64,000 nt of DNA from Candidatus Obscuribacterales bacterium (GTDB lineage: Bacteria; Cyanobacteriota; Vampirovibrionia; Obscuribacterales; Obscuribacteraceae): positions 34,776 through 98,775 of the forward strand of contig JAKFVQ010000013.1 in NCBI GenBank assembly GCA_021732085.1, in the 5' to 3' direction. A program made the position numbers and the translations under genes. Within the stretch, counting starts at the first letter, position 1, and each line of letters opens with the position of its first letter. This document shows positions 7,537 through 17,900 of this stretch, piece by piece. The notes under the pieces were generated by a model. The model saw nothing but the letters and a program-made list of their open reading frames with translations. It was not told the origin of the DNA and did no database searches.

Positions 7537-8982
7537 GTGTCTGACGACATCATCGCAATCATTGCTTGTTGTATTTTAGGGTTAATCGCTCATGGTTCTC
7601 GCTCGCAGCGATGGCTTGAATGGGTAATCCGGGTCACCATCTGCGTTTTCATTGGCGGAGAGTGTCTCTACATACTCAACGCCGAGCCGACTGCTCAGAT
7701 GACGACCAATCCCTGGGGGTACTCGTTATTGGTTGCCTGCGCTGCGTTGTCCGGCGTTTTGCTCTTTGAACCAGGCAGAAAGCTTTTCTCACTTCTTTTC
7801 ACCGCCCTCGAGCAGGTTGTCGCGGGGCGCGTCTTATTGGCACTTTTCGGGAAGCTGGTGGCTCCGGTACCTGTCGCTGTGGAAGCGAGCCCAGGTTCGG
7901 ACCGCGGTGGCGGTGCTCCCACATTGCCTGTTGCTGAAAATCATCCCGTATCTGATTCAGTAAATTCAGCGTCCTCTGTAGGAGCGAACGCGGCTGAAGA
8001 AGATGATGAAGCAATTGAGCCTGCTAAAGGACACTCGGGAGAGTCCCCGGATCATTCAGATGAAGGCGCTTCTGTCACTGGCGACACTGGTGCTTCTTCT
8101 TCTTCTTCTTCTTCTTCTGAAATGGACAAAAGCGCTGAAGCTAATGCTTCAGCTGCCATCGAGAAGCCGGTAACTGACGACGAGGGGCATATTCCTGATC
8201 CGGTAGCTCAGCAGGGCGAGCCGCCAACCGCCACTGCTTGGGTAATGCAAAAAATCCCATTTCACAAGGCATTTTTTGCTGAGCGCATTTTTGTCCCATC
8301 TTCTATTCCACATATGAATGCATTGTGGATCTACCTCACCGTTGTCGCATTTTTGTTGACGCATACTGAGATGAGCTCCGGTTTTCAAATGCCTTCGATT
8401 ATGATACCGCTGCCGGTGAGCCTCGATCAGCTCTTCTCCTATAACTTTCTCGGCTTGATCATGCTTTCAGCTTGCGGCGTAGGCATTCTTGTCACACGAA
8501 AACCTATGGAAACTTTGAGAAGGCTGGGTATCGTAAAGCCGACCCTGGCTCAGGTCTTTATCGGAATCGCTGGAATCTTCGTCACCTTTGCCTATGACTA
8601 TTTGTGGTCCACTTACACGCACGGGCAAGAGGGTTTGGGTTACGCTGACAAAATTTCGCACTATAACGAAGGCGCCTTCAATCCCACTGCATCAGCCTCC
8701 TCTGCTGGAATGCTGGCATCAGCGACCGGCATCTGCGCTGGTATCGGCGAGGAGATTCTTTCTCGCGGTGCACTACAGCCGGTGCTGGGAATTCTTCCTT
8801 CCGCATTCTTGCACGGCGCACTCCATGCCCAGTTCTCGCATGCTCCTATCTTGATTTTGCAGGTCTTCGGCTGGTCCACAATCATGGGCATTATTCGGCG
8901 TTATACGAACACCACCACTACGATAATCACGCACGTTGGGTTCAACTTTATCTCCACATTCTTGTTCGCCTTTAATCCTTAG
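7537..8982 (+). CDS. CPBP-family intramembrane metalloprotease with long acidic Ser-rich loop
   Basis: A 481-residue membrane protein starting at GTG. Two or three membrane segments lie in residues 1-80. A long hydrophilic region follows at about 120-235, with an uninterrupted serine run encoded by a (CTT)n tract. Several membrane segments then occupy 255-480. The last part has the CPBP (CAAX protease and bacteriocin-processing) motifs: EExxxR as EEILSR (Glu405-Glu406) and the two His residues of HGALH (His426 and His430). These are the glutamates and histidines expected for the metal site, so the enzyme looks active. Substrates are unknown; relatives act in membrane-protein processing or bacteriocin immunity. 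The N-terminal half is not part of the family core. Confidence 0.85.
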   Translation: MSDDIIAIIACCILGLIAHGSRSQRWLEWVIRVTICVFIGGECLYILNAEPTAQMTTNPWGYSLLVACAALSGVLLFEPGRKLFSLLFTALEQVVAGRVLLALFGKLVAPVPVAVEASPGSDRGGGAPTLPVAENHPVSDSVNSASSVGANAAEEDDEAIEPAKGHSGESPDHSDEGASVTGDTGASSSSSSSSEMDKSAEANASAAIEKPVTDDEGHIPDPVAQQGEPPTATAWVMQKIPFHKAFFAERIFVPSSIPHMNALWIYLTVVAFLLTHTEMSSGFQMPSIMIPLPVSLDQLFSYNFLGLIMLSACGVGILVTRKPMETLRRLGIVKPTLAQVFIGIAGIFVTFAYDYLWSTYTHGQEGLGYADKISHYNEGAFNPTASASSAGMLASATGICAGIGEEILSRGALQPVLGILPSAFLHGALHAQFSHAPILILQVFGWSTIMGIIRRYTNTTTTIITHVGFNFISTFLFAFNP

Positions 8983-9285
8983 AGCCTCTACTAGTCAGTC
9001 TCCTGCTGTTGGATGCTGTACAGCGGCGGCAGGTGGTGCATATTCCCGGAGCTCCAATCAAGCAATCAATGAGTTACGAAATCAATGATTTAGGAACTCA
9101 TTTTAGGAATGGAATCCTCCGATCCGTCTCTGGAAAATGTCGGTGTAAGATTTTTCACGAATCATTGGACACCGTTTTGATGAGTCATCGCATCGCGTGC
9201 GTCAGGCAATGCCGCAGCAGACCGCCGGTTTGGAAGCTCCTACTGCAGGGAACGTCAGGATTGAGCGTGGACGAGGCGTGGCGCC
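8983..9285. other. Intergenic region without a supported gene
   Basis: About 300 bases. A 95-codon plus-strand frame runs through it into the kinase gene, but it has unusual composition (many Arg, Cys, His), no ribosome-binding site and no recognisable domain. No terminator or repeat is evident. Confidence 0.5.
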
Positions 9286-12200
9286 GTGGGGTCTGAAAGC
9301 GTCGACCAGAATGTGATTTTAGCCGCCGGCGCCGACATTGCCGACGGCAAATTCGAGATCGTCGCTCTCATATCCAGCGGCGCCACCTCTACTGTTTATC
9401 GAGCTCGCCATCGCCTGCTGGGAATGGACGTCGCTCTCAAGCTCCTCAACTTCAGCCTTCTCGGGCGAGAAGACTGTTTGGCCCGCTTTCAGAAAGAGGC
9501 ACGCGTCAGCAGCCAACTTATCCACGCCAACCTGGCAAAGCTAATTGCATACGGAACACTGGATGATGGTCGTCCTTTCCTGGCTATCGAGCTCATTGAA
9601 GGCAGAACGCTTTGCGAATTATTGATGGCGGAAGAGACCTTAAAGCCTGAGCGGGCTATCGGGTTCTTTATGCAGATTTGCGATGGACTGGAAGCACTTC
9701 ATCGCAATGGTATTATTCACCGCGATTTAAAGCCCGGCAACATTATGGTCAGCTCTGATGGCGCCATCGAGCGTGTGAAGATAATCGATTTGGGTTTGAT
9801 CAAGGAGCTTCAATCCTCGGATCCCAAAATCACCAAGACCGGACAAATTCTCGGAAGCACTGCGTATATGAGCCCGGAGCAATGCCTTTCGAAGAAAATT
9901 GATGAGCGCTCAGACATATACTCGTTCGGTTGTTTGATGTATGAGTGTCTGGCCGGAACGCCTCCGTTCGGGCATGACGCAGGCTTTGTCACGATGACGA
10001 AGCAAACCAATGAAGAACCGCCGCCACTGAGTCAGTTCAAAAAGGACTCATTGCCTCCTGGATTGGAAGAAATAATCAGGCTCGCTTTGGAAAAGGATGC
10101 TTCCAGGCGGTATCAAACCGTAGGTGAATTGAAAGATCATTTGCGCCGATGCCTGGATGGCGAACTTTCTTCCAGATTCATGCGGGCTCATAATGTTATT
10201 AGTCCCGGCACCAGATCTGGTGCCGTGGTCTGGGCGGCCGTCGCTGTTACGATTTGCTTGATAGCCGTGATTGGGATCTTCATAGCAGGAAGATCCAAGC
10301 ATTCGACTTTAGCCAGTCATGAAATTGTTCAAGTGACTCCAAAGAGGAACGATCAAAGACAGCTTCTCAATAAGGCGAGGCGAATGGCTCAGGAGCCGGT
10401 TTTGGCGCCTGAGGGGCAAATCCAAAATACGCTTCGCCAAACCGAAGTGATGATGAAGTATTACGAACTCTGGCTAGAGAATCATCCAAAGTCCGAGTTG
10501 CTCCATAAGGCTAAAGCAGAGTATCAGTTATTCATTTATTCGCAGATATTGGCTAATTCTAAGCTAGCCAGTGAGCATGAAAAGAAAGCGGAAAGGTATT
10601 TTCAGCAGTTGCTGAAGGAGAAGACGAAAATAATAGAGACTTCGACGGACAAGTCTTCCTACGAGTTTGTTATCGCCGCAACTATTGGCGCAAATTGTGC
10701 CAAATCACTCGGAGATTTGGCTGTTCAGGCGGGGCGCCCAGCCGATGCAGCTAAATATCACAGCCTTCGTTGGCGGCTGTCTCGGGCTGCCCAACCTACG
10801 GGGTCGGAAGATAGCATTGTCGAGGATCTTTCCATCTGCCGAACATTGCATGCGCTGGAATCTTATGTCGATGAGGAATCGGTTCTTCGCGCAATGCGCC
10901 TCGGACCTAACAATAAGCCCGCTTACGAACTTGTTTTTGCTAGTCCCTCTGAGCTCTCGGAGTTTGCTGCTGGTCCGCAAGCCGTCAGCACGCGAATGGC
11001 GTTCTTGTCAGCGCTCTACAGAAATCAAATTGCGCTCAAGAAGGAAAGCAATGCGATGAAGGTTTATTCCTTTATGACGGACTTTGCATCGACGGTCAAG
11101 TCTCCATGGGACATGGCTTTGGCTTACCAGGCGCTAGCCGGTGATGCTCAAAAAGGCAGAAATTTTGAACTTGCTATTAAATTTTCCAATATTGTCCTGG
11201 AAAGTTTGTCTTGCTTGCCCGATCAAAATCGAAGGGAAGTAGTCGAGTGCAAGTTGGCAGTGCTCGTGCTTGCTGGTACAACTTCTCAGATTCTCAATCG
11301 CCAGGGCGAGGCTGCCAAGTATTTCTCCGAATGTTTGCCGTACGCGGGCAACCGGCATTATGACGTGTTGGTGCTACAGTGTCTTCGCGAGTATTTTATT
11401 ACCGCCGTATCCATCCGAGATCAGAAACTGTGTGATCAATTGATCGAGCAATATAGAAAGGTTGCCGAAGCGCGAGACGATCGAGCGCAGGACGAAATAG
11501 TTCTGGGCTATTTCCGCTTGAAGCGCCTGAGCTTAATTCCCGGCGATCATCAAAAGGAATATTCCGCCATTGTCGATGAGGTTATTTCTGTTCGTACTTC
11601 AGCCAGGCAAAGCTGCCTGGCCGAACAGATAGCGGTTGCGCGTGCATTAGCCGAGATGGGTCAGTTGCAGCTGTCTGAAAAATTGCTGCAACATGTCGTT
11701 GCTGCTAACGATAATTCAGCTGCTCTTTGGGATCATGTGCTAACGGCAAAAATAATACTTGCTGGTGTGAAAGCGGAACTGAAGGAGTACCAGGCCGCTA
11801 TCGATTTGCTGGCAGGCATAAATAGATCATTTGGGGATCCTTTCCTCACGGCAGACTTCCAGATGCAACGTGCGGTCATCGGCTTGACCAGCAGCATCGG
11901 GCTGCACAGGAATGACTTGATTAAGCACTATAGTGATCAGGGGATAATGCTGTTGAGTTCGGACTGCCTACCTGAAGGAAAAGCGGCGCTGCTAACAACG
12001 TTGTGCCGTTATTACCAGAGTACCGGGCAGGTTGATAAGAGTATCCCAGCGGCGCGCCGAGCGCTGTCCTTGACGAGGGAGTTTTGTGCGCCCAATACTT
12101 CCAGGATGGCCGCACAAGAGATACTCTTGGCGAAACAGCTTATTAACACAAATCAGTCCGAGTCTGCTAATTTATTTAAGGACGCCGTGTCTATTGCAAA

Positions 12201-12294
12201 ATCTGCGACCGACGCTCCTGCTGATGGCTCGGTAGAGACAGCGGCGATAAGAGAATACGAGGCAGCAAAGAAAATTTGGGCGAGCAAAAAATAG
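9286..12294 (+). CDS. Hanks-type Ser/Thr protein kinase with TPR-like C-terminal half
   Basis: A 1002-residue protein starting at GTG. Residues 22-290 are a protein kinase domain: VALK lysine at Lys52, catalytic HRDLKPGN at 145-152, metal-binding DLG (in place of DFG) at 168-170, and MSPEQ in the activation segment. The glycine loop reads SSGATSTVY, so two of the three usual glycines are serines. One membrane segment follows at 313-334. The remaining 650 residues are helical with degenerate TPR-like pairs and should lie outside the cytoplasm. The kinase is likely a receptor-type enzyme whose tail binds partners or ligands. Its end overlaps the next kinase gene by 19 bases. DLG occurs in some active kinases, so activity is plausible but untested. 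Confidence 0.88.
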   Translation: MGSESVDQNVILAAGADIADGKFEIVALISSGATSTVYRARHRLLGMDVALKLLNFSLLGREDCLARFQKEARVSSQLIHANLAKLIAYGTLDDGRPFLAIELIEGRTLCELLMAEETLKPERAIGFFMQICDGLEALHRNGIIHRDLKPGNIMVSSDGAIERVKIIDLGLIKELQSSDPKITKTGQILGSTAYMSPEQCLSKKIDERSDIYSFGCLMYECLAGTPPFGHDAGFVTMTKQTNEEPPPLSQFKKDSLPPGLEEIIRLALEKDASRRYQTVGELKDHLRRCLDGELSSRFMRAHNVISPGTRSGAVVWAAVAVTICLIAVIGIFIAGRSKHSTLASHEIVQVTPKRNDQRQLLNKARRMAQEPVLAPEGQIQNTLRQTEVMMKYYELWLENHPKSELLHKAKAEYQLFIYSQILANSKLASEHEKKAERYFQQLLKEKTKIIETSTDKSSYEFVIAATIGANCAKSLGDLAVQAGRPADAAKYHSLRWRLSRAAQPTGSEDSIVEDLSICRTLHALESYVDEESVLRAMRLGPNNKPAYELVFASPSELSEFAAGPQAVSTRMAFLSALYRNQIALKKESNAMKVYSFMTDFASTVKSPWDMALAYQALAGDAQKGRNFELAIKFSNIVLESLSCLPDQNRREVVECKLAVLVLAGTTSQILNRQGEAAKYFSECLPYAGNRHYDVLVLQCLREYFITAVSIRDQKLCDQLIEQYRKVAEARDDRAQDEIVLGYFRLKRLSLIPGDHQKEYSAIVDEVISVRTSARQSCLAEQIAVARALAEMGQLQLSEKLLQHVVAANDNSAALWDHVLTAKIILAGVKAELKEYQAAIDLLAGINRSFGDPFLTADFQMQRAVIGLTSSIGLHRNDLIKHYSDQGIMLLSSDCLPEGKAALLTTLCRYYQSTGQVDKSIPAARRALSLTREFCAPNTSRMAAQEILLAKQLINTNQSESANLFKDAVSIAKSATDAPADGSVETAAIREYEAAKKIWASKK

Positions 12295-14960
12295 AACCGC
12301 AACTTTTGGAACTTGGAAAACTGTTCGAGGATAAGTTTGAAATCCTTTCTGTCTTGGGGCGCGGAGCTAGTGGAGTCGTGTACAAGGCGCGCCACTTGTT
12401 GCTGCAGACCTTCGTCGCTCTTAAAGTAATCAATCAAAACTCTAGTGACCCTGAACTGGCCGCTCAAAGGTTTCAAAAAGAGGCTACACTGCTCAGCAGT
12501 TTTGATCATCCCAATATCGTCAAACTGCATTCATATGGAATATTGCCGGATGGAAGGCAGTACATGGCACTGGAGTTTATTGAAGGTGAATCGTTATCTG
12601 AGCAGATTGCAAAGTCCGGACCGCTAGAGTACTCGCGCGCAATTGCAATATTTGAACAAATATGTGGGGCTCTATCGTACTCCCATTCGCGTGGCGTTGT
12701 GCATCGCGATATCAAACCGGCCAATGTGATGGTTGATGCCGATGGCAAAGCAAGAATTTTAGACTTCGGAATATTCAAATCGCTGGACAACTCCAGCCAG
12801 AGTTTGACAAAGACCGGCTATTTAGTTGGTAGCGCCAATTACATGAGTCCTGAGCAATGTAAGCAGCAGGACATCGATGATCGTTCCGACATCTATTCAT
12901 TTGGGTGTCTGATGTATGAATGCCTCGTCGGGCAGCCTCCGATGCAAGATTCCTCCGATATGGCAATAATGGCAAATCAGATGCAGCGGACCATTGATCG
13001 CGTACCTGCTCGTTATGGTATCTCGAAAAAATTGGAGGAAACTATTCTCCGCTGCCTGGCAAAACATCCATCAAGGCGCTTTCAGTCTGCAAGTGAACTC
13101 GAGGGTTCTCTTCGCGATTGTGCCCAGGCATCGCTTTCGGAGAGGGTGGAAGCAACAAGTAATAGAAAGTGGATGTTTGCATCGATTGCTGTGGCAGCCG
13201 TCATTATTCTTTGTGGACTCGCTTCATGGCGCTATTGGCAGGACCAGCAAACTAAAAAGGCTATTACAAATATCGCCCCGACTACACAATCGAGCCTTCA
13301 AGAGACGGGACGAATGTTGCCACCGGAAGGCAACCGAACAGTCAAAGCGACAGACCAACGGGAGCGATGGATAGCGAAAAATGGAAGCCACGAAGAGCAG
13401 AAAAAGCTGATCGAGCTGTATGCCCTTTGTTGGCATCACAGGCGGGAACAGGGACGTCCGGTGCCACCGCCTCATGGTGAAATTGTTAAAGCGAGGCTGG
13501 AGTATTTACTTGCTAATTCAGAAGTGACCGAAGGTCGTTATGGACTCCTGCGCGATCTTGCGTTTCTTTCATCAATGCTTGCTGACGACGCCTCTGTTGA
13601 GAAGTATATTAGCGAGCTTGAGAAGCGCGGTGAGTCCCTGTATGAAGCAAACCGGCGAAAGGCTTTGAATGCGGCAATTTTCAATGTCGTGACAATTTAC
13701 CAGGAGCTTGGACGCGATTCTGATGGACTGCTCTTGCTTAAGCGTGAGGACGCTACCGGTCTCAGTGGCGATGAGAAAATCGTGTACAACGATGGTATCG
13801 CCATGAACTACGTCGCTCTGAAGGACATTGAAAGTGCCAGGCCCTTTGCACTGCAATCTGCTAGTTTATTGAAAAGCCAGATGGACCAGGGAAGCTTGCC
13901 CCAGCCGAACGTTATTTATTCTGTTGTTAGTCGCCTTAATCAGGTTCAACGGCCTGATCTCGTTTTTGAGATAGTGGGGAAGCTGCCACCGATTACGGAA
14001 GAAAAGAAACGTGCAGATGGAAATTGGCGGCACGTCGAGTGTGAATTGGCGAACTCGTACCTTTATACAAATCAGCTAGAGAAAGCTAAGCAGATTTACC
14101 TGAGCAATATCGGTGAGATACGAAACAGCGAGCCGTCTGAACAAGTGCTTGGCGCCGAGCGGCTCCTTCTTACCATATTGTATAAACAAAACAAAAAGGA
14201 AGAGGTACTTACGCAAGCCAGAAATTATCTCGAGACGGTCCCTGCTTCATCTTACGTGACTGCTTCAAGGCAAGTCGTAAACATGTTGGTTGTATGGAAA
14301 ATAGATGCAAGCTCACTGGAGCCGCTCATTTTAGCCAAGGCAAAATCTCGTGAAGGAATTGATCCCAGTCGATCTCACCGGCTCTATGAAACTCTAGGCA
14401 AAATTTTCCTCTACTCCGGAAATTCCAAGAAGGCAGGGGCATACTATGAGCAAGCCAGAAAGCTTGCTGCGTCTGCTGGAAATGAGCAAGGGGTTGCAGC
14501 TGCGCTGACTGGGAAAATGACATGCTTGATTTACGAGAACAAATTGCCAGAATTTATGGCGGTGCGCCAGTCCTTCCTACAGCTTCAGGATGTTTCTTTA
14601 GATGATCGCTTCACCGCAGAAGAGCTTATGGGCCTTTTCTATCAAACAAATAAAAACTTCAAGAAAGCAATTGAGATATACGAGAAACTGCTTTCAGAAG
14701 CAGAGCCGAAAGGCAGAAGAGATCATATTCCGTCTGCCTATTGTGATTGCGCTCTGCACCTGGCAATGTCTTACAAAGAACTCGGGAACGATGATAAAGC
14801 CTTGCAGGCTGCGGAGCGGGGAATTAGCGCGGCAAAGACGGCCCGTAAGCATACTAATGCGGATATGCTGTACGATTATGCCGCCGACCTTTGCCAGAAA
14901 TCGAATCCGCAGAAAGCTGCAAGATACAGAAGAACTGCAAGTAAACTACGCAAAGTCTAA
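12276..14960 (+). CDS. Hanks-type Ser/Thr protein kinase with TPR-like C-terminal half
   Basis: An 894-residue protein that overlaps the preceding kinase gene by 19 bases, so the two are almost surely cotranscribed and perhaps translationally coupled. The first in-frame start is TTG at 12276. The kinase domain (residues 20-285) is complete: LGRGASGVVY glycine loop, VALK Lys50, HRDIKPAN at 143-150, DFG at 163-165, and MSPEQ. One membrane segment lies at about 298-317. The extracytoplasmic part is helical with recognisable TPR-type repeats towards the end (for example around AGAYYEQARKLAAS and ALQAAERGISAAK). The tandem arrangement with a sister kinase suggests gene duplication followed by divergence of the tails. 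Confidence 0.9.
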   Translation: MGEQKIEPQLLELGKLFEDKFEILSVLGRGASGVVYKARHLLLQTFVALKVINQNSSDPELAAQRFQKEATLLSSFDHPNIVKLHSYGILPDGRQYMALEFIEGESLSEQIAKSGPLEYSRAIAIFEQICGALSYSHSRGVVHRDIKPANVMVDADGKARILDFGIFKSLDNSSQSLTKTGYLVGSANYMSPEQCKQQDIDDRSDIYSFGCLMYECLVGQPPMQDSSDMAIMANQMQRTIDRVPARYGISKKLEETILRCLAKHPSRRFQSASELEGSLRDCAQASLSERVEATSNRKWMFASIAVAAVIILCGLASWRYWQDQQTKKAITNIAPTTQSSLQETGRMLPPEGNRTVKATDQRERWIAKNGSHEEQKKLIELYALCWHHRREQGRPVPPPHGEIVKARLEYLLANSEVTEGRYGLLRDLAFLSSMLADDASVEKYISELEKRGESLYEANRRKALNAAIFNVVTIYQELGRDSDGLLLLKREDATGLSGDEKIVYNDGIAMNYVALKDIESARPFALQSASLLKSQMDQGSLPQPNVIYSVVSRLNQVQRPDLVFEIVGKLPPITEEKKRADGNWRHVECELANSYLYTNQLEKAKQIYLSNIGEIRNSEPSEQVLGAERLLLTILYKQNKKEEVLTQARNYLETVPASSYVTASRQVVNMLVVWKIDASSLEPLILAKAKSREGIDPSRSHRLYETLGKIFLYSGNSKKAGAYYEQARKLAASAGNEQGVAAALTGKMTCLIYENKLPEFMAVRQSFLQLQDVSLDDRFTAEELMGLFYQTNKNFKKAIEIYEKLLSEAEPKGRRDHIPSAYCDCALHLAMSYKELGNDDKALQAAERGISAAKTARKHTNADMLYDYAADLCQKSNPQKAARYRRTASKLRKV

Positions 14961-14984
14961 GAGTCTATTGCGCTTTGAGCATGG

Positions 14985-17900
14985 CTATTGGCGTTCGGAC
15001 AGTCGTTTGAGAAGAGATTTTGCCTCCTCTGCATATCCGGAAACTTTGTAAAAATGCGCAGTTTCGCGCACCGTATCATCGAATGGTTTTTGAAGTGTCT
15101 TGTCAATTTTGCATTGAAGAGCTTTCTCTGAAAATTCCTCTGCGCTAGCTGGCTCGTGTAATTTGATGTACATCTGAGTAGCGGAAATGTAGATCAGCGC
15201 TTTTAAGTAGTTTGATGCACCGTCTGCGGCTTTCAACATTAGGCCAATTTGCTCTTTGGCTTTTTGAGGATCGTGTTTTCTCAAATACGCTTCCGTCATC
15301 ACTTTTCGGCACTCAAAATTGAGTCGATTGTTTCCACCACTGGCCATTGATAACGCTTGTTGAGCTGCTGATAGTGAACCATCAAGATCGTAATCAAGCC
15401 TCCATGCTGATAGTTCCCACAGCTGTTGCGCCGTGGCGTTCCGATTTCCTTGCAGTGCTATGCATTCGAGTTTCTGTTTGTCAGCTACCTTCGGATTTGT
15501 GCGATAAGAGGAAGCGCTCAATGCGGCTAGTGCCTCCATCCTTCCCTCAATTAGCTCTGGATTCTTTTCGAGCAATTCACTGAGTTCGTTTCGATATTTG
15601 TCTGTCTTTTGCTTTTCATTAGAACTAACGGCAAGAAGCAGCAAGCTAGAAAGGCTCTTCATGCGTCCGCTGTCTGTTTTTGACAAGTTAAGCGCATGCT
15701 GAAATGCGGCTTCGACATGAGGCCAGGATTTGCTCCATCCCATCCTTTCCCCATGCCGCCGCCAGTAGGCTGCCAATAGTGCTGGTTCGCTTTGGCTCAA
15801 AGACTTCGCTTTGTCGAGAGCGTCTTGTTGAATGATGAGCGCTCGCGAAAGCTCTTCCCTATTGAAATAGAGTTCCCCTAAATAAAATCGCCAAATGAGA
15901 ACTTCCTTTTCGGCTCCCTTCGACTGCCATAATTTTATTCGTTCCTGAACCACGTCCTTGCTAATCTTGAGCCCCGGATTATTTGCCATTACGAGGTTTA
16001 AGAAGGAGCCAGCGAGTGTTTCCATTTCGCTGCTATCCAGCATTTTGAATTTCTTTGCGTACCTGTAGGCTTGTTCATAAGTCGAGACACCATTTTTCCA
16101 GTCACCTCGATCTTCATAAATCCACATCAGGTGAGCGTAACAGGCCAAGGTCGTTAGACCGGTTGTTTGTGGTAGCCAGTCCTTGATCAGCTTCTCCGCT
16201 TCCTGGTCTTTTCTTTGAAGCCGGAGCATTGAGCAAAGGTGCAGTGTATGCACTGATCTGTAGTCCGGACGAAGATTTATCAACTCGCGATAGAGCTGCT
16301 CCCCTTTAACTCCTTCACGCTGCCGTTGGCAAAAGTCGGCATAATCGTTTAGCGTCCAATAGTATTGGTTTGGATCTCGCTGAGAAGCTGATAGAGCTTT
16401 TTCGAACTCCTGTTGGGCCGAATTAATGTCGCGCGATTTTTCGAAGAGTAAAGCTTTCGCTTGATGGTAGAGCGCCAGCTCGGCACCGCTTTTCAGTTTT
16501 TTGATATCAATCTGCGAAAGTTTTTCCCTGCAGAAATTCAAATCGGGATCGTTATCATGTTGACCCAACCAAAAACGAATAGATTGAACTCGCTTTGGAT
16601 CGGTTGTAGACATTTCAACGGATTTGCGGAAGCTCTTTCTTTTATTGCTGCTGTCGTGAAGAAGGTCATACGTGATCCCATGGGCGCAATAACAGTCAGG
16701 CACAATCTGCTCGCATTCGGGAGCGTCTTCGAATTGTTTTAGGGCTTCATTTTCAATTCGCAATGCATTTTGAAATTCGCCTTTATTTTTTAAAAGATCG
16801 GATAGTCGAAAGGTCCAATGTAGCTCCCATTGTGGACGATTTCTATTCTTGTTGAGCCTGATTCTCTCATTGGCAAACTCTGCCAGTCCTGTGTATTTCT
16901 TTTCCTGGCGAAAGAATTCGAAGTAATCTGTTAGCACACGCTCCCATGTATCCGCTTCATCTGCGCCAAAGGAGAACTTGTCCAATTCCGGCTTTGCAGC
17001 GCTTATTACGCTTCTGGCAAGTGCTGGATCGTGCAGTTGCCTTGAAAACGATAGGACGTCGCGGGCAATCATGAGTTTGTCGTTGGCATTTGGCTGTGTC
17101 GTCAACCCGACGATCGCGCTTGGCAAATACTTGTTTCTTAGAAGGTCTGAATCCTCGCCACATTCAATTGCTGATTTGGCGTAGTGGATCAAAGTTCGTG
17201 GAATCTGAGCAAGCTCCGGTGAGCTTCTAAATGCTTCTCGAATTTTCTCCAAGCTGTTTTTGGCCTGTGAAAAATCGCCCGCCAGAATGTAGATAGTGAC
17301 GTTGTTCGAAAGGGCTTCGATATAGTCGTACGGCTTTACTTTGCGGGAAATTGTAACGGCTTCGTTTGAATCGCTGATTGCAAGATCATATTGTTTGGCG
17401 GCAATTTCTCTTTCGGCCAAATTGTTCAAGAGTTTGACCAGGTCAAGGGAAGGCTTTGCCTTGCGCATAAGCTTTGTGTGAAGCTTTATCAGCGGGATGT
17501 ACTGCTCGTCGGTCATAAAAGGCGACTTCGATTCAATCTTATGCAGAAGTACGCTACCGCTTTGTATTGGCTTTGCAGCACAAATATCGCTCAGGTACGC
17601 AGTTGCCTCTTTGAGCTGCGGTATTTTTTCGAAATCGTGCTGATCCATTTGGGACAAGACACGGATAGCTTCCCAAGCCCAGTAGCTGGCATCGGAAGCG
17701 TCCTTCAGTTTGTTGACTTCTTTTGAATTTTCCAGCGCGAACTGAAAGGCTTTTATTGAACCCTTCTTTGAATAGTATTTTTCGTAGATGCGTTTTTGCA
17801 GTTGTGAGGCCGCAGTGGACGCGCCCAAGAGGCGTTCTTGTTGAATAATTTCTCGCAGAATCGCAAGGCGAAAGTTGTCCGGCTTCCAGACCAAAAGAAC

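Noticed and set aside
9009..9296. 95-codon plus-strand frame before the first kinase
   Set aside because: It has no ribosome-binding site or domain, a composition rich in Arg/Cys/His, and overlaps the kinase start.
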